From contig CAJNOP010000120.1 of assembly GCA_905250075.1 (NCBI GenBank), positions 186,001-250,000 of the forward strand: a DNA stretch of 64,000 nt. Reading direction: 5' to 3'. This document shows, piece after piece, positions 43,787-56,486 of this stretch. This stretch comes from Rotaria sp. Silwood1 (Eukaryota > Rotifera > Eurotatoria > Philodinida > Philodinidae). Positions within the stretch are counted from its first letter, which is position 1. The number at the start of each line of letters is the position of its first letter. The position numbers and the translations under genes are program-made. The notes below the pieces were generated by a model. It searched no databases. It was not told the DNA's origin and saw only the letters and a list, made by a program, of their open reading frames with translations.

Positions 43787-46700
43787 ATGGGTCGAAGAAG
43801 TTCTTATGATATTAGTCATCGTCAAATATATTTTATTGATGATGTTAATATGCCTAATAAAATGCGAACAAGTCTTATCAATGATGGATCTGCTAAAGCA
43901 TCACCTTCAAAGTATGTTTATAAAAAAAAATATTCTTTTGTATTATATCTATATTTTTATATATTTAATTTTAGTTTTAAAATCAAAGAAATTTTTAAAA
44001 ATGAAGATAATAAAATTAAAAAAGAAAAAAAAAGTTCTGCAGAACTTGTTAGCTTTGCGAGTCTAGTATGACAATACATTAATTATATGTATATAGGGTG
44101 TTCCAAAAGTCTGTCGAACTAAAAACCTATGCATAACTCTGAAACAGTTAAAGTGATTTATATGAATTTTCTAGAATTTCATTTTGATGTTTCTGTAAAT
44201 TTTATTTAACATAGTTCAGATCAAATACATATGCCTGTAAACATTAGAATCGAAACAATTTTATTAATGTCCGAATTTTAGTCACCTACGCTTGTAAAAC
44301 AGACTATGGCAGTTAAATTTGACATGAAAACTATGAATGAAAATAGTATTAAAGTCATCTCTAAACACTTTTATGAGACTAATATCTAAATAGATCATCT
44401 ACATTCAGAATGTCCTCTAATAATGACAGAAGAAGTTCATGTAATTTATATTATTAGTGAAAGTGTATAGACAGAAAATGTTCTAATTATTAGAATTATT
44501 GTTTCAGTTGTATTCAGAATTATGATAAAACTTAGTAATTAGTTCAAGAAAATGAGGTATTTTCATATTTCGACAATAAAGTTAAATTAGAAAAAGAAAA
44601 AGAATGCAATCGTTTTCATGAAAATTTCGTTGAATCTTTTATTTTTCAAAATATTGAAAACATTGAATTTACATGTTTCATTTTGAACAGTGAACGCAAA
44701 TGAAATTATGCAAAACAAAACTTTAATAAAGAAAATTGAATAAAATGATATAGAACTCATATGTATAACTTAAATTATTTAAGAATTATTCATATTTTTC
44801 CGACGACAGACTTCAGAACACTCTGTATATTATTAAATTTCAATATTAATAAATTATACTTTTTCTAGTTTCGCTTTGCTAATAAAATCGACATTCTTTG
44901 TATAATGATTGGTACATTTGCTGGTAAATATTGTGATCATATATTTTTCTGTTGATGTTTTTGATTCATCTTTAACATATATTTTATTTAGCTTTGGCAC
45001 ATGGGGCTGCATTTCCTCTAAGTAAGTTTTGATGCAAAAAAAAATACTTATTCAAACATATAACTATGCCGAAAAATTTCTTAAATGATTTCGATCGATC
45101 ATTTTTATCATGAAAGAAAATTTCTATCGTTACAAATCAAGGAGAAGAAGTTCCCATCAGAGAGATGGCATTGATACCAATTACCGATCGGTCGACCCGT
45201 TAAGTATAATCTACTTAGGACGGTATCTGTATTGGTCGCAAGGGAGAAACGGAAGACTTTGTACTTGAAGATAATTTACACTATTTAAATATACTTCGAG
45301 CTACTTTACAGTACTTTTCTATAATTTTAAAGTACTTTGATGTACTTCAAGTCTGCCGTTTCCTCCTTGATTGGTCGCCAAAAATGCACACTTTTCCTGT
45401 ATCCGCTCGATATTAAAATTCATTTCAAATGTTTTTCAAGATACTATTTTATACTTATTTTTAGTGTTACTTGTCTTCGGCAATTTAGTAGATGTATTTA
45501 CTGATCGATCCTTTGATCTATGTCAACTAAATTTTACGCTACTTAATTCCTTTTGTCCTGAAAATATTCATCTTACAAATAAAAATTTTCGTAACGAATA
45601 TCAGTATGTTATATTGTCATTTTTATTTTAATCTATATGATAACATGGTTTGATATACGTAGAAAATGTAACTTTCCACAAGAAAATTTTACACCAATAA
45701 ATGATAATTTCATGGCAAACATTCGCAAACAATCTATGTGGCTTGCTAGTAAGTATCATAATACTATTTATTTAAATATTTGTTTAATTAATTTATTTTG
45801 TTTATTGCTTAATTTTAGTTATGGGATGTGCAATAATTGTAATAGGATATTTTCAAGTCACTTTTTGGTCTATTGCATGTGAACGTCAAACACGTCGTCT
45901 TCGTGAAACACTTTTTCGATCAATACTTAATAAAGATATAGCTTATTTTGATACACATAAAACAGGTCAACTTAGTACAAGATTAACAGAAGATGTTAAT
46001 AAAGTACACGATGGTACAGGTGATAAAGTTGGTTCAGCATTACAATTTATTGGTTCATCTATTGCTGGTATTATACTAGGGTATATCGAATTAAATTCTC
46101 AGATATAAACATTTTATTTAATATTATCTACTTTCTTTTTTATTTAGATTTATTAAAGGATGGAAATTAACATTAGTTCTACTTTCTCTTGGTCCAATAG
46201 TTGTTGTTAGTGCAGCTATTTTTACACGAGTACGTAGTAGAAAAAAAAGCAATGAAGCTATTAACATTATTTATTTTATTTCGATATGTCCTTGTAGATA
46301 ACAGCAACAATGACATCACAAGAATTGAAAGCATATGCAAAAGCTGGAGCTATTGCTGAAGAAGTTTTAAGTAGTATACGAACTGTTTTTGCATACAATG
46401 GTGCAACTTATGAATCAAAAAGGTAACAAAACCATCATTAATTAATAAATATTTAAAATATAGTGTTGTATTTTTCATAGATATGAAAAACATCTAAGAT
46501 CAGCAAAACTAAGTGGTATTCGTAAAGGCGGATTAAATGGAATGTTAATGGGTGGTATTTTTTGTTTGATTTTTTGCACATATGCTTTGGTATAATTGAT
46601 TATTGTTCAATATATTAAAATATTTTCTTTTATTTGATAGGGATTTTGGTATGGAGCTAAACTTGTTCGTGATGAAGGTTTTTCAATTGGTGGAATTCTT

Positions 46701-49700
46701 ATTGTAATATAGTCTATCATTGGATAGTTCCATGCTTTTATCTGTTTAATTTCTATTTAGGTATTTTTCTCACTTATTACAGCAATGTTTGGTCTTGGTC
46801 AAGCAGCTCCTCATCTTCAATCAGTTGCGCAGGCTCGAGGCGCAGCTTTTACATTATGGAATATTATTGATACAGTAAAAATCATACAATAATTTACTTC
46901 AAATAAGATTATCTCTTATATTTAGCCATCAAAAATCACCATAAATCATCCTGATGGTGTTAAAAAAGAAGATTTGATTGGTGATATAAAATTTACTAAT
47001 GTTCATTTTTCTTATCCATCTCGATCTGATGTTCCTGTTCTTATTGGACTTTCATTTACAGCACAAAGTGGTCAAACAACAGCACTTGTTGGTTCTTCTG
47101 GCTGTGGAAAAGTAAATAATTCAATTTAACATAAAATTCTTAACAAAAAATAAAAAACTCATTGATTTACTTTAGAGTACATGTATACAATTATTACAAA
47201 GATTTTATGATCCAATTGATGGTTCAGTTGAAATTGATGACATGCAAGTTAGTCAATATAATCTTGGTTGGCTTCGAGAACATATTGGTGTTGTATCACA
47301 AGAACCAATTTTATTTCAAACAACAATCAAAGAAAATATTCTTTTTGGAAAAATGAATGCAACACAAGATGAAGTTGAACAAGCAGCTAAAATGGCTAAT
47401 GCACATGATTTTATAATGGAATTACCAGATAAATATGGTACACTTGTTGGTGAACGTGGTGCACAATTAAGTGGAGTATGATATTGTAGTTTTTTTTAAG
47501 AATTTAGTTTGTTTAATCTATTTATGTTTTTTTTGTTGTTGTCTAGGGTCAAAAACAACGAATAGGTATGATGATTAGTGAAAAAAAGATGAGTCCTTTT
47601 GTTTTTTGTTCATTTTAAATAATATTTAATAGCTATTGCTCGTGCACTTATTCGTAATCCTCGTATTCTTTTACTTGATGAAGCAACAGTAAGAAGCAAA
47701 TGAAATAATGAATTTGATTGTTTATAAGATTTGATGTTATCATATTTTTATTATAGAGTGCTCTTGATAGAGAAAGTGAAAGTGTTGTACAAGATGCTCT
47801 TGATCGTGCATCGAAAGGACGTACAACAATTGTAATTGCACATCGTTTATCAACTATTGTAAGTGCATCAAAAATAGTAGTTCTTGATAAAGGATCAGTA
47901 ATTGAAGAAGGTAAATGTATTAAATAAATGAAATAAATATTTTAATAACATGATTCTTTAAGGAAATCATAAAACATTAATGGATGAAAGAGGTGTTTAT
48001 TATGGTCTTGTTGAAGCACAAAATTTACATGTGGATGAGAAGGATGGAAAAATAGATGAAGATGATGACACACCAGGTATGGAAAAAATTTTCTCTTAAT
48101 AAAAACAAGAGAAATAAAAAAAAGAAACGATGCATTATCGGATTCAAAAGAAAACCTATCGAATCTACCGCATCAAAATTAAACTATTACATTATCTATA
48201 CTCCGCATTCCCGAATTTCCCCCCAAGACTATATTGAAACAAGAATAAATCAAACTCAAAAAGAAGTTTCTTTTCATTTAGCAATTTATACTTATGATCG
48301 AAAAAGAACGATGAGTGATCATCTTCGACGTGGAACCGATACATCAGCTGAAAAAATCGAAATGACCGACAAAACCAATCAAATAGATACAACAACAGAG
48401 GTAAATTTATCTTATTCATTCTTATAAAATAACAAAGTTAATACATAATCATTTGCCTACTACAGTAAAAGATATTAGTAAGTGAAAAGAAAAAGAAAAT
48501 ATGTAAGATATTCGAGTATAATAATTGTTTGTTGACACAAACACAAATATATTTAATATCTTTTTCTTTTTCAAGACCACAATATTTCTTAAACAGAATG
48601 AACAGTCTTTAAATCATGTAATAAATTCTAATTCATTTTTTGTTGTTGCACAGTCACATTTGCACATATTTGTTATCATTCCATCGACACTGCTATTAAT
48701 TAAAGAAAAAGAATATATTTTTATTTAGTATACTGGACCTTCTCCATTTTTTACAATGCTTAAAATGAATCGACCAGAATTAACCATTATTATATTTGCT
48801 TGTCTTTCATGTCTCTGCAATGGAGGTATGATAATGAATTTTTTTTTTTGTTTATTTTTATAATTGAATTTATTTTTAAGGTATTCAACCAGCATTTGGT
48901 GTTATATTAAGTAAAGTTATTGCAGTAAGTTATTTTATTATACTTTAAAAATTCCAGATGTTTCTTTCTTTTTTTTTTGACTCTTTCATTAAGGTTTTTC
49001 AAATGTGTGATAAAAATGTTCAAGAACGTCGAATATTAATGTATGTTTTACTCTTTATGGGTCTCGGTTTTCTAATGCTTTTTACTATGTTTTTTCAAGT
49101 AAATATATTGTTAGAAAAAAAAAAGAAAATTTTGTTAATTTAAACGTAGAATTAATTGTACAAAAAATTATATTTGAGTAATTTTCATTAAGAGTTTTCT
49201 CTTTGCCATATCGGGTGAAAATTTAACACAACGTTTACGTGCAAAAATCTTTCAAACATTATTAAAACAAGATATTACTTATTTTGATCAACCAGAAAAT
49301 AATACAGGTGCTTTATGTACACGTCTTGCAACAGAAGCATCTGATGTTCAAGGAGTAAAGATTTTCTTTTTTTCGTATTGAAAAAAAGAAAATTTCTCTT
49401 TTTTTGTATTTTCTTAGGCAACTGGTATTCGAATTGGAACAATGTTACAAAATATAGCAAATCTTGGTGTTGGAATAATTTTAGCATTTATTTATGGTTG
49501 GTCATTAACATTACTTATGTTAGCTTTTGTACCATTTATGATTGTTGCTGGATTTTTACAAATGTATTTAATGACTGGATTTGCAAATAAAGTTTGTTTA
49601 AAAAAAGAAAAAATTTGAAATAAAAATATTCTATTTGTTTATGTTATAGGATAAAAAAGCTTTAGAAGATGCAGGAAAGGTTAGTAATTAAAAGAACAAA

Positions 49701-52700
49701 AAAAAAACAAAAAACTAAGAATTGAAATAATCTATAATACGAAAATCTTGATAGAAAAAAAAATATTCGCTTATTTTTCGATTATTAAAAACAATTGATT
49801 AGAATCAAATGTAATTAGTTAGAATTAAAATTTTTTTCTAATTTCTAATCGGATAAAATTGAATAATTATTAGTATTTTTTGTAAAAAGAAAAAATTCAT
49901 AACTGTATATTTACAAAATGAGCTATTAGAATAAGGGAAATCTTATCTAAGTGTTTTTTCTATAAAAAAAACTGCTCTTACAAATTACAATATATATTCA
50001 GAAAGATTCTAACTGACTACGTATAGCTCTAAATCAACGCTTTCTTTTTGAAGCTATGAAATTAAGTGAAAATTTTGTGACAAGATTTTTGTAGCATGAA
50101 TTAAGAATTTTCTATGATAGATTGCTGTTGAAGCCATATCAAATATACGAACAGTTGCACAATTAACAAAAGAAAAACATTTTGGTGATGAATATTGTAA
50201 ATTACTTGAATTTCCTTTTAGGTATGTGTCAAGAAAGAAAAAGAAAAATTTAAAAAAAAAATATTCTTATTTTTATTTATTATAGAAATAGTTTAAAACG
50301 TGCACATATATATGGCATTTTATTCAGTATTAGTGATTCGGTATGATTTCGTTTTTTTTTTCTTTTTTTTTTATTAATATAACTTTCATAATTTTGATTT
50401 CATTATTTAAAGATTATGTTTTTTGCACAAGCAGCTTTATTTACTTTTGGTGCTTGGAGAGTGGAACAAGGAGCAATGACGTAAGTTATTATTTATTATT
50501 TTTTTAAAAATATATTAAATCAAATTTTTATTTTCTAGCTTTGAAAATATTATGCTGTAAATCTATAAAATTTATTCATAAAGATATAAATACATTATTT
50601 ATATTTAATTTAGTGTAATGAATTGTATACTTTTCGGTGCAATGGCTGTAAGTCAATTCATAAAAAATGAATATATTTAAATCTTATTGTTTTATTTTTT
50701 TTTTTGTTTCATAAAGGTTGGTCAAACTGCATCAATGTCACCGGATTATTCAAAAGCAATCGTATGTTTGAATTTAAATAATAATAATAAAAAAACAACT
50801 TGTGTTGATGATTTAGGCATCATCAAAAAAAATTTTGATTCTATTTAATCGTAGACCAACAATTAACAATTCTTCGACTGTTGGAAAAGAACTAGTACAA
50901 TAATAATATTAAAATATATTTGATTTTCTTGTATTCTTTTTACTTTTTTTTTAATAGAAAAATTTTAATGGTCAAATTGATTTAAATAATTTGGATTTTC
51001 ATTATCCAAATCGACAAGAAGTACAAGTTTTAAAAAAATTCAATTTAAAAATTGCACCTTGTATGAAAGAATCGGTTATTTTTTTTCCTGTAGGAAAATA
51101 TATATCTAAATTTTGTTTAATTTAGATGAACAAGTTGCTCTTGTTGGTTCATCTGGTTGTGGAAAAAGTACAATTATTCAATTACTTGAACATTTTTATG
51201 ATCCAACAGGTGGACAAATAGTAAGTTTTAAAAATATTAACAAAATAATTTTTTTATTTTTCAAAATAAATATTTAATGAAATGAGCGGAATTACTTTGA
51301 CAATATCTGTTTACAGAAAAAGAAAAAGAATTATTTAAACCTTTGTTTACGAAATTTTTCCAAAAATGATAAAAAATATGAATTGGTTCATAGAAATCTG
51401 GAATTGTGTATATGTATATTCATGAAAAATAGCGGATTGTGTTAAACTGCAGTCAATACTATAAAATTCAGCGTAGTGTCACATATCCAAAATTTTGGAG
51501 ATGCGCCAACATCTCTCACAGGAGATGCCGCATCTCTCGCGGGAGACGCGGTCATTTTCCACTGGAGATGTATCATCTCATTTAGAGATGCACATCCCCC
51601 CACACCCACACTCACATCTCTCGCAGTAAATGCCGCATCTCCCGCGCTAGACGTGGATGCATCTCCAAAATTTTGGATATGTGACACTGCTGAAAATTCA
51701 GTACTTACAGAGTAGAGTTGTCCAAAACCTTTAGAAATCTTTCGTGTAACTCTCCATGAATAATAACTCTGTGTTTTCTTATCATAATATAAATCTAATA
51801 AAATTGAGTGTCTGATCTTCTATAAAATTAGAACTTCAACAATAATCACACTTTTCTCGAGCAATAATGATTGTAGGATTCTAATATCTGTTTGATTACA
51901 TAGTGGTTTGAATGATTTTTGGGTAACTAAATAACTTCTGTGGATTCTCATAGATTTTTAAATTCACATTCCTTTTTTTTTCTTCACTAGATATACATGT
52001 AGACTAATATCATATAATGTTCTTGCTATACTAAAAGCAAAAGCAAAAGAGAGAATACTCTATGGTCAAACAAAAAGACAACATAGTCAAAGTAATAATC
52101 TACATGAAAGGTTAGTCCCTCAATATACGAATCTCATAATAGAAGGATTAAATAGTTTTGTAAATGAATATTATTGAGACATTCATTCTTAATATCACAG
52201 TTAACTACATTCGTCTATTTAAGTACTTCTAGAATTGTTATTCTAAATATTAATTATAAAACAAAACAAAAATATATTTTAGTTAATTAATGAAAATGAA
52301 TTATCAACTTTAAATCTTCAATGGTGGAGAAGTCAAATTGGTTTTGTTAGTCAGGAACCAATTTTATTTGATGCAACAATTAAAGAAAATATTGCTTATG
52401 GTGATACATCAAGAGAAGTACCTTTCGATGAAATTCAAGAAGCAGCGAAAAATGCTAATATTCATGATTTTATTATAAGTCTACCACAACAATATGAAAC
52501 AAATGTTGGTTCAAAAGGTACACAATTATCAGGTGGTCAAAAACAACGAATTGGTAACAAAAAAAACAAAATCAAACTTTTTTACAAAAATAAAATTTGT
52601 ATTTTATGTTTGTTTTAGCGATTGCTCGAGCACTTATACGTAATCCAAAAGTATTATTACTTGATGAAGCAACAGTAAGTAATCACTACATATTCATATA

Positions 52701-52960
52701 TATATATATATACATCTCGATTGATTTCTAATTTGATTTAGAGTGCACTTGATACAGAAAATGAACGTATAGTACAAGAAGCACTTGATCAAATATCAAA
52801 AGGTCGTACAACTATTGTTATAGCTCATCGTTTATCAACAATACAAAATTCTGATCGTATTTGTGTTCTTCGTCGTGGTCATATAGTTGAATCTGGCAAA
52901 CATGATGAATTATTAACTCTCAAAGGATATTATTATCGTTTAGCACAAGCAAATAAATAA
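43787..52960 (+). CDS. ABCB1: ABCB/P-glycoprotein-type full ABC transporter, copy 2
   Basis: Tandem paralogue with the same 36-exon plan. First exons: 43787-43911, 43975-44065, 44869-44923, 44992-45021, 45465-45603, 45663-45748, 45819-46080. The first NBD exons start at 47176. The last exon ends with the stop at 52958-52960. Predicted length about 1320 aa. All ATPase motifs are present in both halves ([29 protein letters not shown]). The N-terminal ~150 residues and the first extracellular loop differ strongly from copy 1. The last three residues before the stop differ too (ANK versus TRH). Introns 2 and 4 are inflated (803 and 443 nt against 66 and 52 in copy 1) by a mariner-like and a hAT-like element. 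A TTTTAG acceptor lies 12 nt before the ATG. Confidence 0.93.
44094..44825. mobile_element. Degenerate mariner/Tc1-like element in ABCB copy 2 intron 2
   Basis: 732 bp flanked by TA on both sides (44092-44093 and 44826-44827). The inverted ends are TAGGGTGTTCCAAAAGTCTG (left) and the reverse complement of CAGACTTCAGAACACTCTG (right), matching over about 25 nt with few mismatches. TA target sites and a CAGGGTGTTCnnAAGT-like terminus are typical of mariner. The interior has broken frames that could be transposase N-terminal remnants, but I cannot show this. Copy 1 lacks the insertion. Confidence 0.75.
45239..45369. mobile_element. hAT-like MITE in ABCB copy 2 intron 4
   Basis: 131-bp near-palindromic element with ends CAAGGGAGAAACGG and CCGTTTCCTCCTTG, and further pairing of GTACTTGAAG with the right side. 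It is flanked by perfect 8-bp direct repeats ATTGGTCG (45231-45238 and 45370-45377), the hAT target-site length. Absent from the 52-nt equivalent intron of copy 1. Confidence 0.85.
46299..52960 (+). repeat. Duplicated ABCB core, downstream unit
   Basis: Counterpart of 33523-40189. Includes identical long introns (for example the 440-nt intron before exon 26) and the same MITE at the same place, so the shared state postdates the MITE insertion or was copied by conversion. Confidence 0.9.
51475..51688. mobile_element. Second copy of the 30-bp-TIR MITE, in ABCB copy 2 intron 33
   Basis: Base-for-base the same as 38710-38923 as far as I can compare, and at the homologous intron position. It arrived by duplication or gene conversion of the host gene, not by an independent insertion. 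Confidence 0.9.
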
Positions 52961-53186
52961 CATATCATTAATCAAATAGACATTTTTTTTATATTAAGAA
53001 CTTGAGGCTGGCTTTTTATTTTTGTCTGTAATAGTTATGAATAAATGAAAAAACAACAACAAATATGAATAGGATTCTATGCAAAAGAAGACAGTATGAT
53101 ACGCATAAGAGCATAGAAATAATACAAGAGAATATATTGTTTATTTTTTTTTTATGTCTTCATATGAGTGTTTTCGTTTGTTGTTT

Positions 53187-55031
53187 TTAATATGGTGAAT
53201 AACTTGATGAACCACCACTACCGCGACTAGCACCGCGATATGAACCATTACGACTACCACGATATGAACTGCCTGAAAGAAAACAAAATTAATGATTCTA
53301 ACATATTCAATTATCAACCTACCACGATCATCTGCATCTTGAAATGAACTACTGCCGCCACCCATACCTATTCATAACATTAGTTTTTTTTTTTTATTCT
53401 AAATTTTTTTCATGGTAATAACTTACTACGAAAACCACCACCACCACCACTACCACTACCACTACTACGATCATTGGAAAATCCTTTTCCTGAGCTAGCC
53501 CATCGATCACCACCTGAACCATAATTTTGACGAGAACTATTATCATTCCAATTACTTCGTGCACCACGGTAGCCTTATATTTTTAAAAAATTTCATTAAA
53601 ATATACATGAGAAGCGAAAAAAAAATGAATACATACCACCACCTCGACCACCACGATCATTGTTATTTCGATTACGACGTTGTGCTAATTGCACACGTAC
53701 AGCTGTACCTATTGAGTCAATATGTTGATCTATTGAATAATAAACAAAATCGAAAAAACATTGAAATAAAAATCAAATAAATTGAAGTTTACCATTATAT
53801 TGTGAAATAGCTCTATTAGCAGTTTCATCATCCTCATAAGTTACTGTAGCTCGACCATTTGCTTCACCTGTATCACGATCTTTGTAAATCCAAATTTTTG
53901 GACCACCTGATCGGTCATCGATCTTAAACAAAATAGAATAGTTAAAAAAAAAAAACTAAAACCAATAATATTTTACTTTAATAGAGCCAACCGTTGAAAA
54001 AATATCAAGAATTTGATCTCGTGTAATACTTTTCGGTAAATCTTGAATAAATATTGTATCAGTTTGAATTTCAACTTCTCCTCTATCATTATTTTGTCGT
54101 CGAAATCCATAACCACCACCACCACCACCATCTCGTCCTAATATAATTACAAAAAAAACAAAATGTTGTTTTTTTCAATGAAATATTATCAAACTTAAAT
54201 AAATCCCAAAGTATACTTGAGACAGAGTGAGAGAGATTTTTTTTTTTATTCATGTTTAATAATAAGTAGAATAAATATATTTTTCAACATCAAATATTCA
54301 ATTTAATTCTTTTTTTTTTTCTTTTTAATATATGACATCTTTTTTTTTTCTACTGTATTTAAAATTAATAATATAAAGTGGATGCAATGGGTATATATAG
54401 ATATATATCTTACTTGAATTATTATTTCCAAATGACCCACGATAAGATCCACTATAGTAAGATAGAAATCAAAAATAAAAAACATCAAACATCATGTATA
54501 GATAAAAATATCCTCAAGTTATTTTTTTTTTAATATCTATATACGTTTACCCATCATATCAATTTCGTACTTTACTTTTTTTTTTTTTATAATCATATTC
54601 AATTACTTGTATTTATATGCGAATAAATAATATAGAAATTTATATAATTGTTTGTTCCAAAAAAGATATTTATGTTCAGTTCTTTTTTATATTTGTTTCA
54701 TGTATATGTATATATATATATCAATATCAAAGCGTATTATTTCAAAGAGAAATGAAAAATAATAATTTTAATTGTATTATGAATCAGTAGCAAAAAAATA
54801 AATACTTATGTTATATAATGAAACCTACCCTTCCTGTGGACGATTATCGTCATAATTGCTTGAATGTGAATAACCTGTACGTGAACCTAAAAAAAATTCA
54901 TATAGTTGTTTTTTTTTCGTTTTATTAATTTATATAAATAATATGTATTCGACTTTACCCCCATGGGATCCGGAACTCCAGATATTTCCACTGGCATCTT
55001 CATTTGTAGAACTACTACCCATGTACGACAT
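53187..55031 (-). CDS. FET-family RNA-binding protein (FUS/EWSR1/TAF15, cabeza-like)
   Basis: Nuclear RNA-binding protein of transcription and splicing. Nine exons on the minus strand: 55031-54959, 54886-54829, 54451-54414, 54137-53977, 53922-53793, 53729-53637, 53573-53427, 53367-53323, 53272-53187, giving 276 aa. The N-terminus is short and Ser/Gly/Asn/Tyr-rich. A Gly run precedes one RRM with DTIFIQDLP (RNP2) and KDRDTGEANGRATVTYED (RNP1 region), the pattern and spacing typical of FET proteins. The C-terminus has RGG/GYRG/SYRGS repeats. I see no RanBP2-type zinc finger after the RRM, which FUS, EWSR1 and TAF15 carry, so it is a reduced member or another RGG-RRM protein. It converges on ABCB copy 2 (226 bp between stops). 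No acceptor is obvious before its ATG. Confidence 0.82.
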
Positions 55032-56486
55032 TATGAATTGTAATGAATAATTTTTCTTCTTTCACAATCGAATTTATATGACGAGGCAAATATCGGGGAG
55101 AAAAAACAACAAAAGAAAAACTGAATAATGTAAATTCGCAATTTCTTGATCTGAAGAGTTTGTTTCATTATGGAGACACAACATATATGTCTATGGCCGA
55201 TAAGAAAAGATGTCACTGTTAGACGGTTAGATATGAGATAATATTGCAAACATTAAATATTCTTGTGGATAATAATTCGAATTAAGGTGAATACAACGAA
55301 AAATACGTTCGTTTCGATCTGAGAAGCATTGTTTTATTTATCTGTGAATAAAATAATTGATATTTATCATACTTCAAAATATTAATAGACATTTGTCAGC
55401 ATGAGCGCAGTATAAAACAAATTTTTCAGCTGACGCAATTGTACATCATTGTTGATGCACCGCTCAGAGTTATATAAGTAGTGAAGTTAAACTTCTATAT
55501 ATATATATTTTTTTTTTCTACTGTCAATTAATATTGCCAAAGGGCACTGAGTTAAAGGAAACAAATGAAATCGGTTGTAGCATTGGCAGAGCATTGCTGA
55601 TTGTAAGAGTCTTCAATCTAAAAAAAAACATATTAGGTCATTATGATGGAGTAAAATATCATCGTGTCAGGTGATAATAGAGAAAAGATATTTGCTCGAT
55701 CTAGATAAGTCATTCTGTATAAAATAGCATGAGAATGGAACCAAATGTTATTTTTGTTTTGTTTTAAAGTTAAAAACAATTTAAACCTAACGATTAATAC
55801 TATGCACATTAGTTTTCGGTTAATCGCCATTCATCATCATGCATTCTGAAACCGGTATGTAAATTATAGATAATGAATACTTTATTCTAAATCGAATAGA
55901 TTTATGAAGTGAAATTGAATAAATATTAGTGAATTAAAGACATGAAAATCATTATTGAATTTTATTTTGTTATAATTTGAAAAAAGATTGTATTTCATCT
56001 TTCACTATAATTTATTTTAAGATAAAAAATTAAAATATTTTAGAAATTAAAATTAAGAATATAATTATTATTTTTATTTTGAAATTTTTACATAATAAAA
56101 TAATTGTTATAATTTTGACAAAGGTTTTTAATATGTTTTATTTCTAAAAAAATAATTATCATTTACAGATGTCTTTATCGTAAAATTTCAAGAAAATATC
56201 GTTAGATAAATAGAACAAATATTCTATCCATTGAGACAATTAATGAAGCAGTGCTCACTGGAAGATCAGGTTAGCTTTTGTATTACGAACTATGTGTCTG
56301 TACTTCCAAAACTAGATGTTTTTGCCCTTTCAAAATTTTAAAGGATGTCTAAAATCTCGATCAAATACTGAATAGAATAATATGTTAACTTACTACGAAA
56401 TGAAATTATACTTAACTCTTGAACAATTGAATTCAATTTTTAATTGAAAATAACTACTATTTGTGAGTTTAATTTTATTATCGTAG
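55032..56486. other. Divergent intergenic region (FET gene / lipase)
   Basis: 1.45 kb between two divergent genes, so both promoters should lie here. No coding or clear repeat structure seen. The right end TCGTAG (56486) is a splice acceptor directly before the proposed lipase ATG. Confidence 0.65.
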
